Origin: Actinacidiphila acidipaludis
Lineage (GTDB): Bacteria > Actinomycetota > Actinomycetes > Streptomycetales > Streptomycetaceae
Assembly: GCF_019890725.1 (NCBI RefSeq)
Contig: NZ_JAINZZ010000044.1
Location: forward strand, 1 to 64,000
DNA: 64,000 nucleotides
Reading direction: 5' to 3'
The position numbers and the translations under genes were made by a program. The notes beneath the pieces are model-generated. The model was not told the DNA's origin. It worked only from the letters and a program-made list of their open reading frames with translations, and searched no databases. Shown one piece after another: positions 16,567 to 24,725 of this stretch. The number at the start of each line of letters is the position of its first letter. Position 1 is the stretch's first letter.

Positions 16567-16602
16567 TGGGAGCGCTCCCACTCGCCGGGGAGCGCTGTCC
16601 CA
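16567..16602 (+). promoter_or_regulatory. Two CebR-type operator boxes
   Basis: TGGGAGCGCTCCCA at 16567-16580 is a perfect palindrome equal to the published CebR (cellobiose repressor) consensus of Streptomyces. A second, imperfect copy GGGAGCGCTGTCCCA follows at 16588-16602. They sit 44-79 bases before the GH6 cellulase start. CebR itself is not in the window. Confidence 0.8.
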
Positions 16603-16645
16603 TGGCTCCGGCCGACCGTGCCCCCGTACCGAGGAGCCCGCCCGC

Positions 16646-17833
16646 ATGACCGCTCGCGCCCGTACCCGCACGCTCTCGGTGGCCGCGGCCGCCGCAGCCC
16701 TGGCGGCCGTCACGGCCGCCGTCCCCGCCCACGCGGTGGGCCCGGCGCGCTCCGCCCGGCCCGCCGCGCTGTACACCCCGCCGGCCAACCCCGACGCGAA
16801 CGCGCAGATCCTGGACCTCGCGCGGCACGGCCGGCTCCAGGACGCGGCCGGGGTGCTGGCGATGACCCTGACCCCGCAGGCCGTGTGGTTCGACGGCGGC
16901 GGCACCCCGGCGGACGTGCGGACGGCGGTGCACACCACGGTCGCCTCCGCGGCCCGCCGGCATGCCCTGCCGGTGCTCGCGCTCTACAACATCCCCGGCC
17001 GCGACTGCGCCCAGTACTCGGCGGGCGGCGCCGCCGACACCGCCGACTACGAGGCATGGATCGACGCCGTCCGGGCCGGCATCGGCGACCAGCCCGCCGA
17101 CGTGATCCTGGAACCCGACTCGCTCGCCCTGCTGCCGTCGGACTGTGGCATGGACGACGCCCAGGGCGGCAAGACCGCCGAGCGCTACGACGAGATCCAC
17201 TACGCGGTGGACGCCCTGGAGCCGCTGGCCGGCACCAAGGTCTACCTGGACGCCGGGCACAGCGGCTGGCACAGCGTCAACGACATCGTGCCGCGGCTGA
17301 TCAGCGGCGGCGTCGACGACGCCGCCGGCTTCTTCCTCAATATCTCCAACTACCGCTCGGACGGCGAACTCGCCTGGTACGGCAAGCTGATCTCGTCCTG
17401 CCTGAGCTATGTGGCGGGCGGCGGCGCCGCGGCGTCCTGCCCGAACCAGTACTGGCCCACGGCAGACGCGCAGAGCTGGCTGGACGCGAACGTGCCGGCG
17501 GCCCCGTCGGCGATGAAGCACTTCGTCACCGACACCAGCCGCAACGGGCAGGGCCCGTGGACCCCCCCGGCCGGCGTCTACTCCGACCCGCAGGACTGGT
17601 GCAACCCGCCCGGCCGCGGCACCGGCGCCCGGCCCACCCTGAACACCGGTGACCCGCTCCAGGACGCCAAGCTCTGGGTGAAGATCCCGGGCGAGTCGGA
17701 CGGCCAGTGCACCCGCGGCACCGCCGGCCCGGACGACCCCGAACGCGGCTACCAGGACCCCGCGGCGGGCAAGTGGTTCCCGCAGCAGGCGTTGGAGCTG
17801 GCCCGCAACGCGAATCCCAGGCTGCTTCCCTGA
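16646..17833 (+). CDS. Secreted GH6 cellulase (endoglucanase/cellobiohydrolase)
   Basis: Inverting glycoside hydrolase family 6 enzyme acting on cellulose. The protein has 395 residues, with an Ala-rich signal peptide (cleavage near VPAHA-VG) followed directly by the catalytic domain; no cellulose-binding module is present. Family motifs: YNIPGRDCAQYSAGG with the catalytic Asp, VILEPDSLALLPSDC, VYLDAGHSGWHS, HFVTDTSRNGQGPW and LWVKIPGESDGQC. The ATG at 16646 is preceded by GAGGAG. Exact CebR boxes upstream predict induction by cellobiose. Cys pairs suggest disulfides, as expected for an exported enzyme. Confidence 0.94.
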   Translation: MTARARTRTLSVAAAAAALAAVTAAVPAHAVGPARSARPAALYTPPANPDANAQILDLARHGRLQDAAGVLAMTLTPQAVWFDGGGTPADVRTAVHTTVASAARRHALPVLALYNIPGRDCAQYSAGGAADTADYEAWIDAVRAGIGDQPADVILEPDSLALLPSDCGMDDAQGGKTAERYDEIHYAVDALEPLAGTKVYLDAGHSGWHSVNDIVPRLISGGVDDAAGFFLNISNYRSDGELAWYGKLISSCLSYVAGGGAAASCPNQYWPTADAQSWLDANVPAAPSAMKHFVTDTSRNGQGPWTPPAGVYSDPQDWCNPPGRGTGARPTLNTGDPLQDAKLWVKIPGESDGQCTRGTAGPDDPERGYQDPAAGKWFPQQALELARNANPRLLP

Positions 17834-17865
17834 GGCGTCACGGCGTCACGGCGTCACGGCGTCAC
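17834..17865 (+). repeat. 8-bp tandem repeat right after the cellulase stop
   Basis: GGCGTCAC is repeated four times without interruption immediately after the TGA codon. It has no obvious role. Confidence 0.8.
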
Positions 17866-17900
17866 CGGGGCCGCCGCCGCGGCGCCGCAAACGCCCTTCC

Positions 17901-17956
17901 GTGCCCCGCGGCCCGCCGGCCGGCACCGGCCCTCGACCGTCCGGCGGGTCGCGGCA
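17901..17956. terminator. Imperfect hairpin between cellulase and YceI genes
   Basis: GTGCC-CGCG-CCCGCCGG at 17901-17919 pairs with CCGGCGGG-CGCG-GCAC at 17941-17956 with two bulges. It is placed to terminate both convergent genes. Confidence 0.65.
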
Positions 17957-17968
17957 CGTCCGTCCCGC

Positions 17969-18532
17969 TCAGCCCTGATGCACGAAGCGGGCCGTCACCG
18001 AGACCTGGGCCGGGTCCTTGAGCGACCCCATCCAGTTCCAGTCCATGCCGAAGTCGAGCCGGCGCACGGGCAGATCGGCGGAGAGCGTTACGGCGTCCGG
18101 CCCGGCGTCGGTGAGCCGGGCGGTGAAGGTCAGCGGCCGGCTGGTGCCGCGGATCGTCAGGTCGCCCGCCACCTCGACGGTGTCGGCGCCGGCCGGGGTG
18201 ACCGAGCGGGCGGTGAAGACCACCTCGGGGTGGGCCTCGGCGTCGAAGAAGTCGCCGGAGCGCAGGTGCTTGTCGCGCTTGGCGTGGGCGGTGTCCAGTG
18301 AGCCCGACCGGAGGGTGAGCGTGCCGTGCGCGGCACCGCCGGCCAGCACCTCGCCCTCGCCGCGGATCTCCGTGAACGAGCCCTTGACGTGGGCCAGGCC
18401 CCAGAACCCCTTGGCGCTGAAACGCACCGAGGAGCGCTCGGCGTCGAGAGTCCAGCGACCGGTGTTCACGGCGCCTGCGGGGTGGGGAGTGTTCTGTGTA
18501 CCGGTCCCGGTGGTGCCGGTGGTGTCGGGCAT
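17969..18532 (-). CDS. YceI-family protein
   Basis: YceI-like lipocalin-fold protein, presumed to bind a polyisoprenoid or similar hydrophobic molecule; 187 residues without a signal peptide. Core motifs: WTLDAERSSVRFSAKGFWGLAHVKGSF, DKHLRSGDFFDAEAHPEVVF, GDLTIRGTSRPLTF and the C-terminal DVSVTARF-like strand (AQVSVTARF). The start at 18532 follows GGAAGGACC. It is divergent from a MarR regulator, with palindromic sites between them, so it is probably the regulator's target. Function in Streptomyces is not established. Confidence 0.9.
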   Translation of the reverse strand: MPDTTGTTGTGTQNTPHPAGAVNTGRWTLDAERSSVRFSAKGFWGLAHVKGSFTEIRGEGEVLAGGAAHGTLTLRSGSLDTAHAKRDKHLRSGDFFDAEAHPEVVFTARSVTPAGADTVEVAGDLTIRGTSRPLTFTARLTDAGPDAVTLSADLPVRRLDFGMDWNWMGSLKDPAQVSVTARFVHQG

Positions 18533-18600
18533 GGCAAGTGGTCCTTCCCTGGGGGGCGGGCGCGACCGCCCTGGAGCGCGACTGCTTCAGGGCTAAATAC

Positions 18601-18635
18601 GCTACCAGGTATTAGGTAGCCAGCGATTAGCTAAC
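18601..18635. promoter_or_regulatory. Candidate MarR operator in yceI-marR intergenic region
   Basis: GCTACCAGGTATTAGGTAGC (18601-18620) is an interrupted inverted repeat (GCTACC/GGTAGC). It is followed by TTAGCTAACC (18626-18635), a related half-site pattern. The block is notably AT-rich for this genome and is centred between the two divergent genes. Confidence 0.6.
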
Positions 18636-18733
18636 CAGCGAGATGATTACCGGGAGGTTATCCTTGTGCCATAGCACGTGAGCCTCCCGAGGGCGGCCGC
18701 GGCGCGATCGGCGGACGCAGGGGAGCGCAGGGG

Positions 18734-19261
18734 ATGACAGGACCGGCACAGCCGGACGGCGCGGCGGCGAACGGCGTCGCCGGCCGGCTCGGGCTCGACG
18801 GCGGCCTGGCCCCCAGCGTGCGCGAACTCGCCCTCCTCCAGCAGTGGCACAGCCTGCACTCCGGGGTGCAGCGGCTGACCTCCGGCCTGCTGGCCGACGT
18901 CGAGGCGGAGAACGGCCTCACCCCCTCGTCCTTCCAGGCGCTGATGTTCCTCGTCGCCGCCCCCGGGCAGGCCGCTCCGATGAACCAGCTCGCGCAGGCG
19001 CTCGGCTTCTCCACCGCCGGGACCACCAAGGTGGTCGACCGGCTGGCGGGCGCCGGGCTGGTCGAGCGGCGCCCCTCCGGCTCCGACCGCCGCGTCACCT
19101 ACACCGCGCTCACCACCGAGGGCGCCGAGCGGGTGCTGGCCGCGTCCCGCACGCTGGCCCGGGTGCTGCGCACCCGCGTCGTCGAACCGCTCGGCGAGGA
19201 CCTCTTCGCCAGGATCGCCCAGGCCATCGCCTCGCTCGCGCCCGCCACCGGGGAGTGCTGA
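18734..19261 (+). CDS. MarR-family transcriptional regulator
   Basis: Winged-helix dimeric regulator, 175 residues. The HTH reads MNQLAQALGFSTAGTTKVVDRLAGAGLVERRPSGSDRRVTYTALTTEG, a canonical MarR recognition helix and wing. The start at ATG 18734 follows a GGGGAG stretch. Divergent from yceI, with an AT-rich palindromic region between; by family habit it likely represses itself and yceI and is released by a small phenolic or oxidant. A strong terminator lies downstream. Confidence 0.93.
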   Translation: MTGPAQPDGAAANGVAGRLGLDGGLAPSVRELALLQQWHSLHSGVQRLTSGLLADVEAENGLTPSSFQALMFLVAAPGQAAPMNQLAQALGFSTAGTTKVVDRLAGAGLVERRPSGSDRRVTYTALTTEGAERVLAASRTLARVLRTRVVEPLGEDLFARIAQAIASLAPATGEC

Positions 19262-19339
19262 ACCGGACCCCGGGCCGGTGGCGAGCGGTACCCCTGATGC
19301 CGGTGTGACGATTTCGCGACCCTGGGCGCTGAGTGGTGT

Positions 19340-19372
19340 AGGACCGCGCACCTGAGGGCGGTGCGCGGTCCT
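19340..19372 (+). terminator. Terminator after marR
   Basis: AGGACCGCGCACC (19340-19352) pairs perfectly with GGTGCGCGGTCCT (19360-19372) across a 7-base loop. This shows that the GTG at 19361, sometimes a candidate start for the next gene, lies inside a terminator. Confidence 0.85.
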
Positions 19373-19474
19373 GTCTCTGCGGCAGAGCGCGAGCGCGAAG
19401 GCAGGTGGCATGCGGGAACCGTCCGCGACGCAGCGCGAGGAACCACACACCCCTCCGTGCCGGCAGGCCCGGAG

Positions 19475-20188
19475 GTGACCGCGCCGGCGGTCGCGACCCT
19501 GGTCCCGGTGCCGGGTCGGATCCGCACGGGGGGTCCGGCCCGCGACGGGAGTGCGGCCGGCGCGGGCGGCCCGGCGCGGCCGGACGGCACGGTGCGGCCG
19601 CCCGGCGCGGTGCGGCGGCGGGCGCGGCCCGACGACGGCCGTCTCGGGCACGCGGTGAGCCGGGCACGCGGCGGTGACGAGGCGGCGTTCGGCGACGTGT
19701 ACCGCACGGTGCAGCCGATGCTGCTGCGCTACGTCCGCGGGATCGTGGGCGACGACGCGGACGACGTCGCGTCCGAGGCCTGGCACGACATCGTGCGCGA
19801 CCTGTCCGGCTTCCGCGGCGACGGCGACGCCTTCCGCGCCTGGGCGGCCACCATCGCCCGGCACCGCGCGATGGACCATCTGCGGCGGGCCGGGAAGCGC
19901 CCGCGGACCACCGCGCTCGACGCCGTCCCCACCGAACCCGCGCCGGCCCCCGATTCCGCCCGCGTGGCGCTGGAGAACCTGTCGACCGCCGACGCCCTCG
20001 CGCTGGTCGCCGCCCTGCCGCCGGACCAGGCCGGGGCGGTCCTGCTGCGGGTCGTCATCGGCCTGAGCGGGCCGGCAGCCGCGGAAGTCCTGGGCAAGCG
20101 CCCGGGGGCGGTGCGCACGGCCGCCCACCGCGGGCTGCGGCGGCTCGCCGAGCAGCTCGGTCCGCCGCCGGTCCACCGGGAGGCCTGA
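19475..20188 (+). CDS. ECF-like RNA polymerase sigma factor
   Basis: Sigma-70-family factor of extracytoplasmic-function size. Region 2 is seen in DEAAFGDVYRTVQPMLLRYVRGIVGDDADDVASEAWHDIVRDL and FRAWAATIARHRAMDHLRR; region 4 in LVAALPPDQAGAVLLRVV, LSGPAAAEVLGKRPGAVRTAAHRGLRRL. The start is uncertain. GTG 19361 lies inside a terminator hairpin, so a later start is likely; GTG 19475 is chosen, which still leaves a Pro/Gly-rich stretch of about 45 residues before region 2. No anti-sigma gene is next to it. Target promoters are unknown. Confidence 0.8.
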   Translation: MTAPAVATLVPVPGRIRTGGPARDGSAAGAGGPARPDGTVRPPGAVRRRARPDDGRLGHAVSRARGGDEAAFGDVYRTVQPMLLRYVRGIVGDDADDVASEAWHDIVRDLSGFRGDGDAFRAWAATIARHRAMDHLRRAGKRPRTTALDAVPTEPAPAPDSARVALENLSTADALALVAALPPDQAGAVLLRVVIGLSGPAAAEVLGKRPGAVRTAAHRGLRRLAEQLGPPPVHREA

Positions 20189-20394
20189 CCCGGGCACGGG
20201 AACCCTGTCCCGGGCCGCCACCGCCGACGGCCGGCCGGGGGCCGCCCCGCACCCCGTCCCGCCGCACCGCGGCCCGCGGTCCGCACGGCTGCCCGGGCCG
20301 TGCGCCTTGGCGCGGCCGGGTCCGGCCCCGGGACGACCATGGAAATCGGGGGGCGACGTGCAGGTCGGGGCGGTGATCGGGCAGAGTGGAAGGC

Positions 20395-21201
20395 ATGTTG
20401 CCCGAGGTCCCGTCGCCGAACGACCCGCATGTGCGCCATCTGCGGCAGTTGTTCCTCGCCGTGACCACGGGGAGCTTTCTGTTCCTGATCCCCTGGATCG
20501 CCTACCTGTCCGTGAGCCTGCCGTCGCACCACGAGGTCAGCCAGTGGCGGCTGGCCTGGGTCGGGTTCGACGGGGCCCTGATCGCCGCGATCGGCTTCAC
20601 CGCCTGGTGCGCCTGGCGGCGGCTGCAACTCTTCATCCCCTGGGCCATCGTCACCGCCACGCTGCTGTGCTGCGACGCCTGGTTCGACATCGTCCTGGAC
20701 TGGAACAGCGACGAGCTGCTCGGCTCGGTCATCACGGCGGTCGTCGCCGAACTCCCGCTCGCCGGGCTGCTGGTGTACGTCGCGCGGAAGATGCTGCGGC
20801 TCAACGTGACCATCGCGTGGCGGCAGGCCGGGCGCGAGGGGCCGGTGCCGCCGCTGTCCCGGATGTCGTTGCTGATCCACGACCCGGAGATGCGCGGACC
20901 GCGGCGCGCGGACGACGACCGGCAGCACCCGCACCACGGTGATCCCTCCGGCGGCCGCCCGCATCCCGTCGAGCCGTCCGAGAGCGGTCCGTACTCCGCC
21001 GGGCCGTCGCGCGGCGGCCCGCGTCCCGTCGAGCCGTACCAGGACGGCTCGCACCGGTACGAACACACCGAGGACCACCACGCCCCCGGCCACCAGGCCG
21101 CCCACGATCCGTCCGACGGCGGCCCGGACGCCGGACGTCAGGACACCGACAGGGAGCAGAACGATGACGACCGCCGCCACCCGCCCCGAAGATCGGCCTG
21201 A
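20395..21201 (+). CDS. Integral membrane protein with hydrophilic repeat tail
   Basis: Not assigned to a characterised family. The N-terminal half (about 1-145) has four predicted membrane helices (LFLAVTTGSFLFLIPWIAYL, RLAWVGFDGALIAAIGFTAW, LFIPWAIVTATLLCCDAWF, VITAVVAELPLAGLLVYVAR). It contains conserved-looking charged residues at helix ends (DAWFDIVLDWNSDEL). The C-terminal 110 residues are His/Pro/Gly/Asp-rich and hydrophilic, with a repeated RPHPVEP/PRPVEP phrase, and are probably disordered in the cytoplasm. The ATG at 20395 is chosen; a GTG at 20386 is possible. Its last 38 bases overlap the next gene's start, implying coupled translation. Confidence 0.75.
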   Translation: MLPEVPSPNDPHVRHLRQLFLAVTTGSFLFLIPWIAYLSVSLPSHHEVSQWRLAWVGFDGALIAAIGFTAWCAWRRLQLFIPWAIVTATLLCCDAWFDIVLDWNSDELLGSVITAVVAELPLAGLLVYVARKMLRLNVTIAWRQAGREGPVPPLSRMSLLIHDPEMRGPRRADDDRQHPHHGDPSGGRPHPVEPSESGPYSAGPSRGGPRPVEPYQDGSHRYEHTEDHHAPGHQAAHDPSDGGPDAGRQDTDREQNDDDRRHPPRRSA

Positions 21202-22126
21202 CGCCGAGCAGCCCGCCTACGACGTGCTCGTGGTCGGCGGGACCGGCGTCGACACGATCGTCCGGGTCGACGAACTGGCGCTGCCCGCCGGTGACTCGGT
21301 GGGCGTGCCGCCGATCCGCGACTACGTGGCGCACACGGGCAACGGCGTGGCCCTCGGCTTCCACGCGCTCGGCCTGGTCACCAAGTTCCTGGACTTCCTC
21401 GGGGACGACCCGCAGGGGCGGATGATCCTCGACCGGTACGCGGCGGCGGGGCTGGACTTCAGCCACCTCCCGGCGCCCGGCGGCACCCCGCGCAGCGTCA
21501 ACCTGGTGGACCGGCACGGACGCCGGTTCTCCTTCTACGACGGCCGCCACCCCGAGGACCTGCGGCTGCCCCGCGAGTTCTACCTGCCGTTTCTCGCCCA
21601 GGCCCGGCACGTGCACGTCTCGCGCTCCCCGCTGGCCCAGGACGTCTTCGCCGACGCCGTCCGCCTCGGCCGTCCGGTCTCCACGGACCTGCACGCCTGG
21701 GACGGCGTCGACCCCTCGGCGCACCCCTGGGCCCACGGCGCCGACGTGGTGTTCCTCAGCGCCGCCGCCGTGGGCGAGCGCATCCCCGAGGTGATGCGGC
21801 AGATCATCGCGAACGGCCGGGCGTCACTGGTGGTCGCGACGGACGGCGCGGCGGGCTGTCGCGTGCTGGAGCGGGGCGAGCGGGAGCCGCGGTGCTTCCC
21901 CGCGGTCGTGCCGGAACGTCCCGTGGTGGACAGCAACGGCGCCGGCGACGCCTTCCTCACCGCCTTCCTGCACGCCCGGTTCGGCGGCGCGGACCTGGCG
22001 GAGTGCGTGCTGGCCGGATCGGTGAGCGGGGCGTACGCGTGCGGCAGCCACGGCACCCACGAGGAGGTCATCAGCGCGGCGGCCCTGCGGTCCGCGCTGT
22101 CCCGCGCGCGGTACGCGGAGAACTGA
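21164..22126 (+). CDS. PfkB-family carbohydrate kinase
   Basis: Ribokinase-like sugar kinase of 320 residues. Signature 1 is in RDYVAHTGNGVALGFHALGLVTKFLDFLGDDPQG and the ATP/catalytic signature in VVDSNGAGDAFLTAFLHARF, with the catalytic Asp intact. The usual DTTGAGD reads DSNGAGD. The ATG at 21164 lies behind AGGGAGC and inside the 3' end of the membrane protein gene (38-base overlap in another frame). Substrate is not predictable; adenosine/ribose/fructose-type kinases all share this fold. Confidence 0.88.
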   Translation: MTTAATRPEDRPDAEQPAYDVLVVGGTGVDTIVRVDELALPAGDSVGVPPIRDYVAHTGNGVALGFHALGLVTKFLDFLGDDPQGRMILDRYAAAGLDFSHLPAPGGTPRSVNLVDRHGRRFSFYDGRHPEDLRLPREFYLPFLAQARHVHVSRSPLAQDVFADAVRLGRPVSTDLHAWDGVDPSAHPWAHGADVVFLSAAAVGERIPEVMRQIIANGRASLVVATDGAAGCRVLERGEREPRCFPAVVPERPVVDSNGAGDAFLTAFLHARFGGADLAECVLAGSVSGAYACGSHGTHEEVISAAALRSALSRARYAEN

Positions 22127-22193
22127 CCGGGCGCGGCACGACGGGCCCTCGGGGTTCGTCCGCGGCTCCGAGGTGATTCCCCCCGGACGCGAC

Positions 22194-22296
22194 GGCCGTG
22201 CGAGCCCGGCTCCGCCGGAGGACGAGCGGGCGACGAGGCGGGGTGCGGCGGGGGACGAGGGCGGTGCGAGCCGGGCTCCGGCGGAGGGCGGGCGGG
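22194..22296 (+). repeat. Imperfect 37-bp direct repeat
   Basis: Two copies, 22194-22230 and 22260-22296, share 32 of 37 bases. Each contains a GGCTCCG.CGGAG hairpin core. They fill the convergent gap between the pfkB-type gene and the DUF6227-like gene and may act as terminators. Nothing else is seen in the 235-base gap. Confidence 0.6.
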
Positions 22297-22361
22297 GCGG
22301 CGAGCGCGGCCCGGACCCCGGCCCGCACGCGCGTCGCGTCCGGCCGCCGTCGAGGCGTCCG

Positions 22362-23141
22362 CTACCCGGCCTCGATCCGCCGTACAGCCGTGTCCAGCGC
22401 GGCGTCCCGGGTGACGTACACCTCGCACACCGGGTCGCCGCTCGGCGTACGCGTGTGGTCGATCTCCCACAGGCTCAGCTCGCTGCCGTCCAGCAGCAGG
22501 AAGGCGTGCTCGTACAGCGCCCACGACACCGGCCGGCCGGCCACCACGGCACTGCGCCGGGTCACGATGCTGATGTCGTGCGCGATGGCGTCGCGCAGCC
22601 TGGCCAGCACCTCGGGGCCGGGGGCGCCCGGGTTGGCGGCGCGGCGCAGCAGCCGCCAGGCGTGCTCCGGGGAGTCCCCCTCGGGGTAGACCCGGCGGTA
22701 CGCCTCCTCGCCCCGCGCCTCGGGAACCTCGGGGGCCGGGGTGAGCGGCGGCAGTTCGCCGGGTCCCGGCGCCGGTCCGAACACCACGTCGACGTCCCAC
22801 TCGGCGAGGGCCAGGTTCTCCCGGTCGGTGAACACCGCGTGCTCCACCCGCCCGCCGGGACCGGTGTTGTGCTCCAGTTCCCACACCACCCGCACCCCGC
22901 CGTCCGGCAGCAGGAAGCTGTGGCGGAACGTGCGGCGGTCCATCCGGCGCGGCGGGCCCTTGGTGTGCCGGCAGGACTGCAGGCCGCAGTGGTGCATCAG
23001 CGCCGACCGCACGCCCGCCAACTGCCGTGTCGCGCGGGCACCGTTGGCCGCACGGGACAGGAGCCCGGCGAGCTGGTCCGAGGGAGTGCCGCCGGACCGC
23101 TCGACGTGCGACCGTGCCGTTCCCGCGGGCTCCTCGTCCAT
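22362..23141 (-). CDS. DUF6227-like protein
   Basis: Uncharacterised actinobacterial protein of 259 residues; I recognise the pattern of the DUF6227 family with moderate certainty. It has two related segments, HSFLLPDGGVRVVWELEHNT (about residues 90-110) and HAFLLLDGSELSLWEIDHTR (about 220-240), each followed by a short EV/AVF.D..L strand, so the chain looks like an internal duplication. A HHCGLQSCRHTKG segment could bind metal or haem. No signal peptide or membrane helix. The ATG at 23141 follows GGGAGGG; the longer upstream frame is low complexity and is not used. Confidence 0.75.
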   Translation of the reverse strand: MDEEPAGTARSHVERSGGTPSDQLAGLLSRAANGARATRQLAGVRSALMHHCGLQSCRHTKGPPRRMDRRTFRHSFLLPDGGVRVVWELEHNTGPGGRVEHAVFTDRENLALAEWDVDVVFGPAPGPGELPPLTPAPEVPEARGEEAYRRVYPEGDSPEHAWRLLRRAANPGAPGPEVLARLRDAIAHDISIVTRRSAVVAGRPVSWALYEHAFLLLDGSELSLWEIDHTRTPSGDPVCEVYVTRDAALDTAVRRIEAG

Positions 23142-23337
23142 CCGGCCCTCCCGGTCGTGCCGACGACTCCCGTGTGGCGACTCAGGGTAGTAGCGCGGTC
23201 GCCGATTGCACCCGCGATCGCCTGGATTCCCCGGCGCGCACCGTCGTCCACGCGCCCCCGCCCCGCACGGAGCCGGTGGACCGGGCGGGTGCGGCCGCAC
23301 CCCCCCCGAGGCGGCACGCGCCGTGCGCGGCTCCCGG

Positions 23338-23589
23338 TCAGGCGCCCGCGCCGTCCGCACCGGTACGGTCACCGCCGGCAGAGTCCGCGTGCGGCTCCCT
23401 GACCGGTGTCACGGCCGCTGCCCCGCCGGGGCAGGGGAACGGCGTGCCGCACCGCGCGCAGGCCGCGGCCGAGCGGTCCTCGCGCATCGCGCCGCACTCG
23501 TCGCAGACCTGCTCCAGCCAGCAGACCGGGTCGCCGCCCTCCGTCACGCCGTCGTCATGGCGCCGCGGCGCCCGCTGCTCGTCGGTCAT
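23338..23589 (-). CDS. Small zinc-ribbon protein
   Basis: A protein of 83 residues with two CxxC knuckles, CDECGAMRED and CARCGTPFPC, plus an upstream Cys in DPVCWLEQVC, suggesting a zinc ribbon. The rest is hydrophilic. Its ATG (23589) overlaps the TGA of the araC-type gene (ATGA) and is preceded by GGAGG, so it is translated by coupling to that regulator. Function is unknown; a partner or accessory of the regulator is possible. Confidence 0.7.
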   Translation of the reverse strand: MTDEQRAPRRHDDGVTEGGDPVCWLEQVCDECGAMREDRSAAACARCGTPFPCPGGAAAVTPVREPHADSAGGDRTGADGAGA

Positions 23590-24725
23590 GATGCCTCCGC
23601 CTGCCCCTCGGGTCGTCCGCGGTCGTGCCGCCGCTCTCCATCCTGGCCCGGGCCGGCCCTCCCGGCGTCCTCCCGTCCCCGCGCCGCGTCCCAGCGGTGC
23701 ATGGCGCGCCTCAGCGAGCGCGACTCGGCGAAGCCCAGCCGGGCGGCGCGGGCCTCCGGGCCGGTCTCCAGGGCGTGCAGTCCCGCGGCCTGGTCGCGGC
23801 GCACCGCGTCCAGTTCGGCCCGCCAGGTGGTGCCCGACGCGCCCAGCCGCCGCTGCAGGGTCCGGGGGCTCACCGAGAGCTGCCGGGCCGCCTCGGCCAG
23901 GGACGGCCTGCCGTCCGGGAGCTGGCCGGCGATCACCTCGCGAAGACCGGGCACGGCCTGCGGCCGGGCCTCCCGCGGGGCGGGCAGCGAGGCGGCCGTG
24001 CGCCGGATGATGGCGGCGAGCGCGGGGTCCGCGGTCACCAGCGGCCGCTCCAGGTCGCGGCGGTGCAGGGTGAACGCGTCCCGCTCCGCGCCGAACTGGA
24101 GGTCCGCCGCGCCGAACGCGGCCCGGTGCGCGGCACTGTGCGCCGGCGCCCGGTGGGCGAAGGTCACCCGCCGGGGCGCGAACGCGGACCCGGTGGCGTG
24201 CCGCACCTGAGCCGTGACGACGGCCAGCGAGAACTCGGCGACCACGGCCCGCAGCCGGTCGTCGCCGTGGCGCACCGCGTAGGTGACGGTCACCTCGTCG
24301 CCGGACTCCTCCGTCGTCAGCAGGGAGTTGCTGCTCACCAGATGGATGTTCGCCCCCACCTGCGCCAGACCCTCGCCGAGGGTCGATGCGGTGAGCAGGA
24401 GGTAGTCGAACAGGTCCAGCCGCCCCGGCCGGTAGGCGCCGGCGGCCAGCAGCCCGGCGTCCGTCCGCCCGGTGCGGGCCAGCACCTCGGCCCAGAGCCG
24501 GTAGGTGTTCGGCGACGGCGTGCGGGCGGTCTCCGGCGCGGTCAGCGCACGGGGCATCCCCGCGGCTCGTACGAGGCGTTCCGCTTCCTCCTCCCCGCGG
24601 GAGGAGGCGGTCGCGATGAAGCGGGGGACGACGACGCTCTCGGTGTACACCGGTACGGGAACCGGATCGTCCTGCCACGGGCCCGAGGCGCCCGGAGAGT
24701 CGTCGATCGGCTCTGCGGGGAGCAT
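23586..24725 (-). CDS. AraC-family regulator with arabinose-binding-like N-domain
   Basis: Transcriptional regulator of 379 residues of the OruR/ArgR-like AraC group. The N-terminal ligand domain runs from about 40 to 230 (LFDYLLLTASTLGEGLAQVGANIHLVSSN, VTYAVRHGDDRLRAVVAEFSLA). The C-terminal HTH pair is in LAEAARQLSVSPRTLQRRLGASGTTW and AARLGFAESRSLRRAMHRW. The start at ATG 24725 has GGAGGTG seven bases upstream. It is coupled to a small zinc-ribbon gene. Its targets are not obvious from neighbours. Confidence 0.9.
   Translation of the reverse strand: MLPAEPIDDSPGASGPWQDDPVPVPVYTESVVVPRFIATASSRGEEEAERLVRAAGMPRALTAPETARTPSPNTYRLWAEVLARTGRTDAGLLAAGAYRPGRLDLFDYLLLTASTLGEGLAQVGANIHLVSSNSLLTTEESGDEVTVTYAVRHGDDRLRAVVAEFSLAVVTAQVRHATGSAFAPRRVTFAHRAPAHSAAHRAAFGAADLQFGAERDAFTLHRRDLERPLVTADPALAAIIRRTAASLPAPREARPQAVPGLREVIAGQLPDGRPSLAEAARQLSVSPRTLQRRLGASGTTWRAELDAVRRDQAAGLHALETGPEARAARLGFAESRSLRRAMHRWDAARGREDAGRAGPGQDGERRHDRGRPEGQAEAS

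Noticed and set aside
19361..19474. GTG at 19361 as start of the sigma factor
   Set aside because: It lies in the 3' arm of a perfect 13-bp terminator hairpin following marR.
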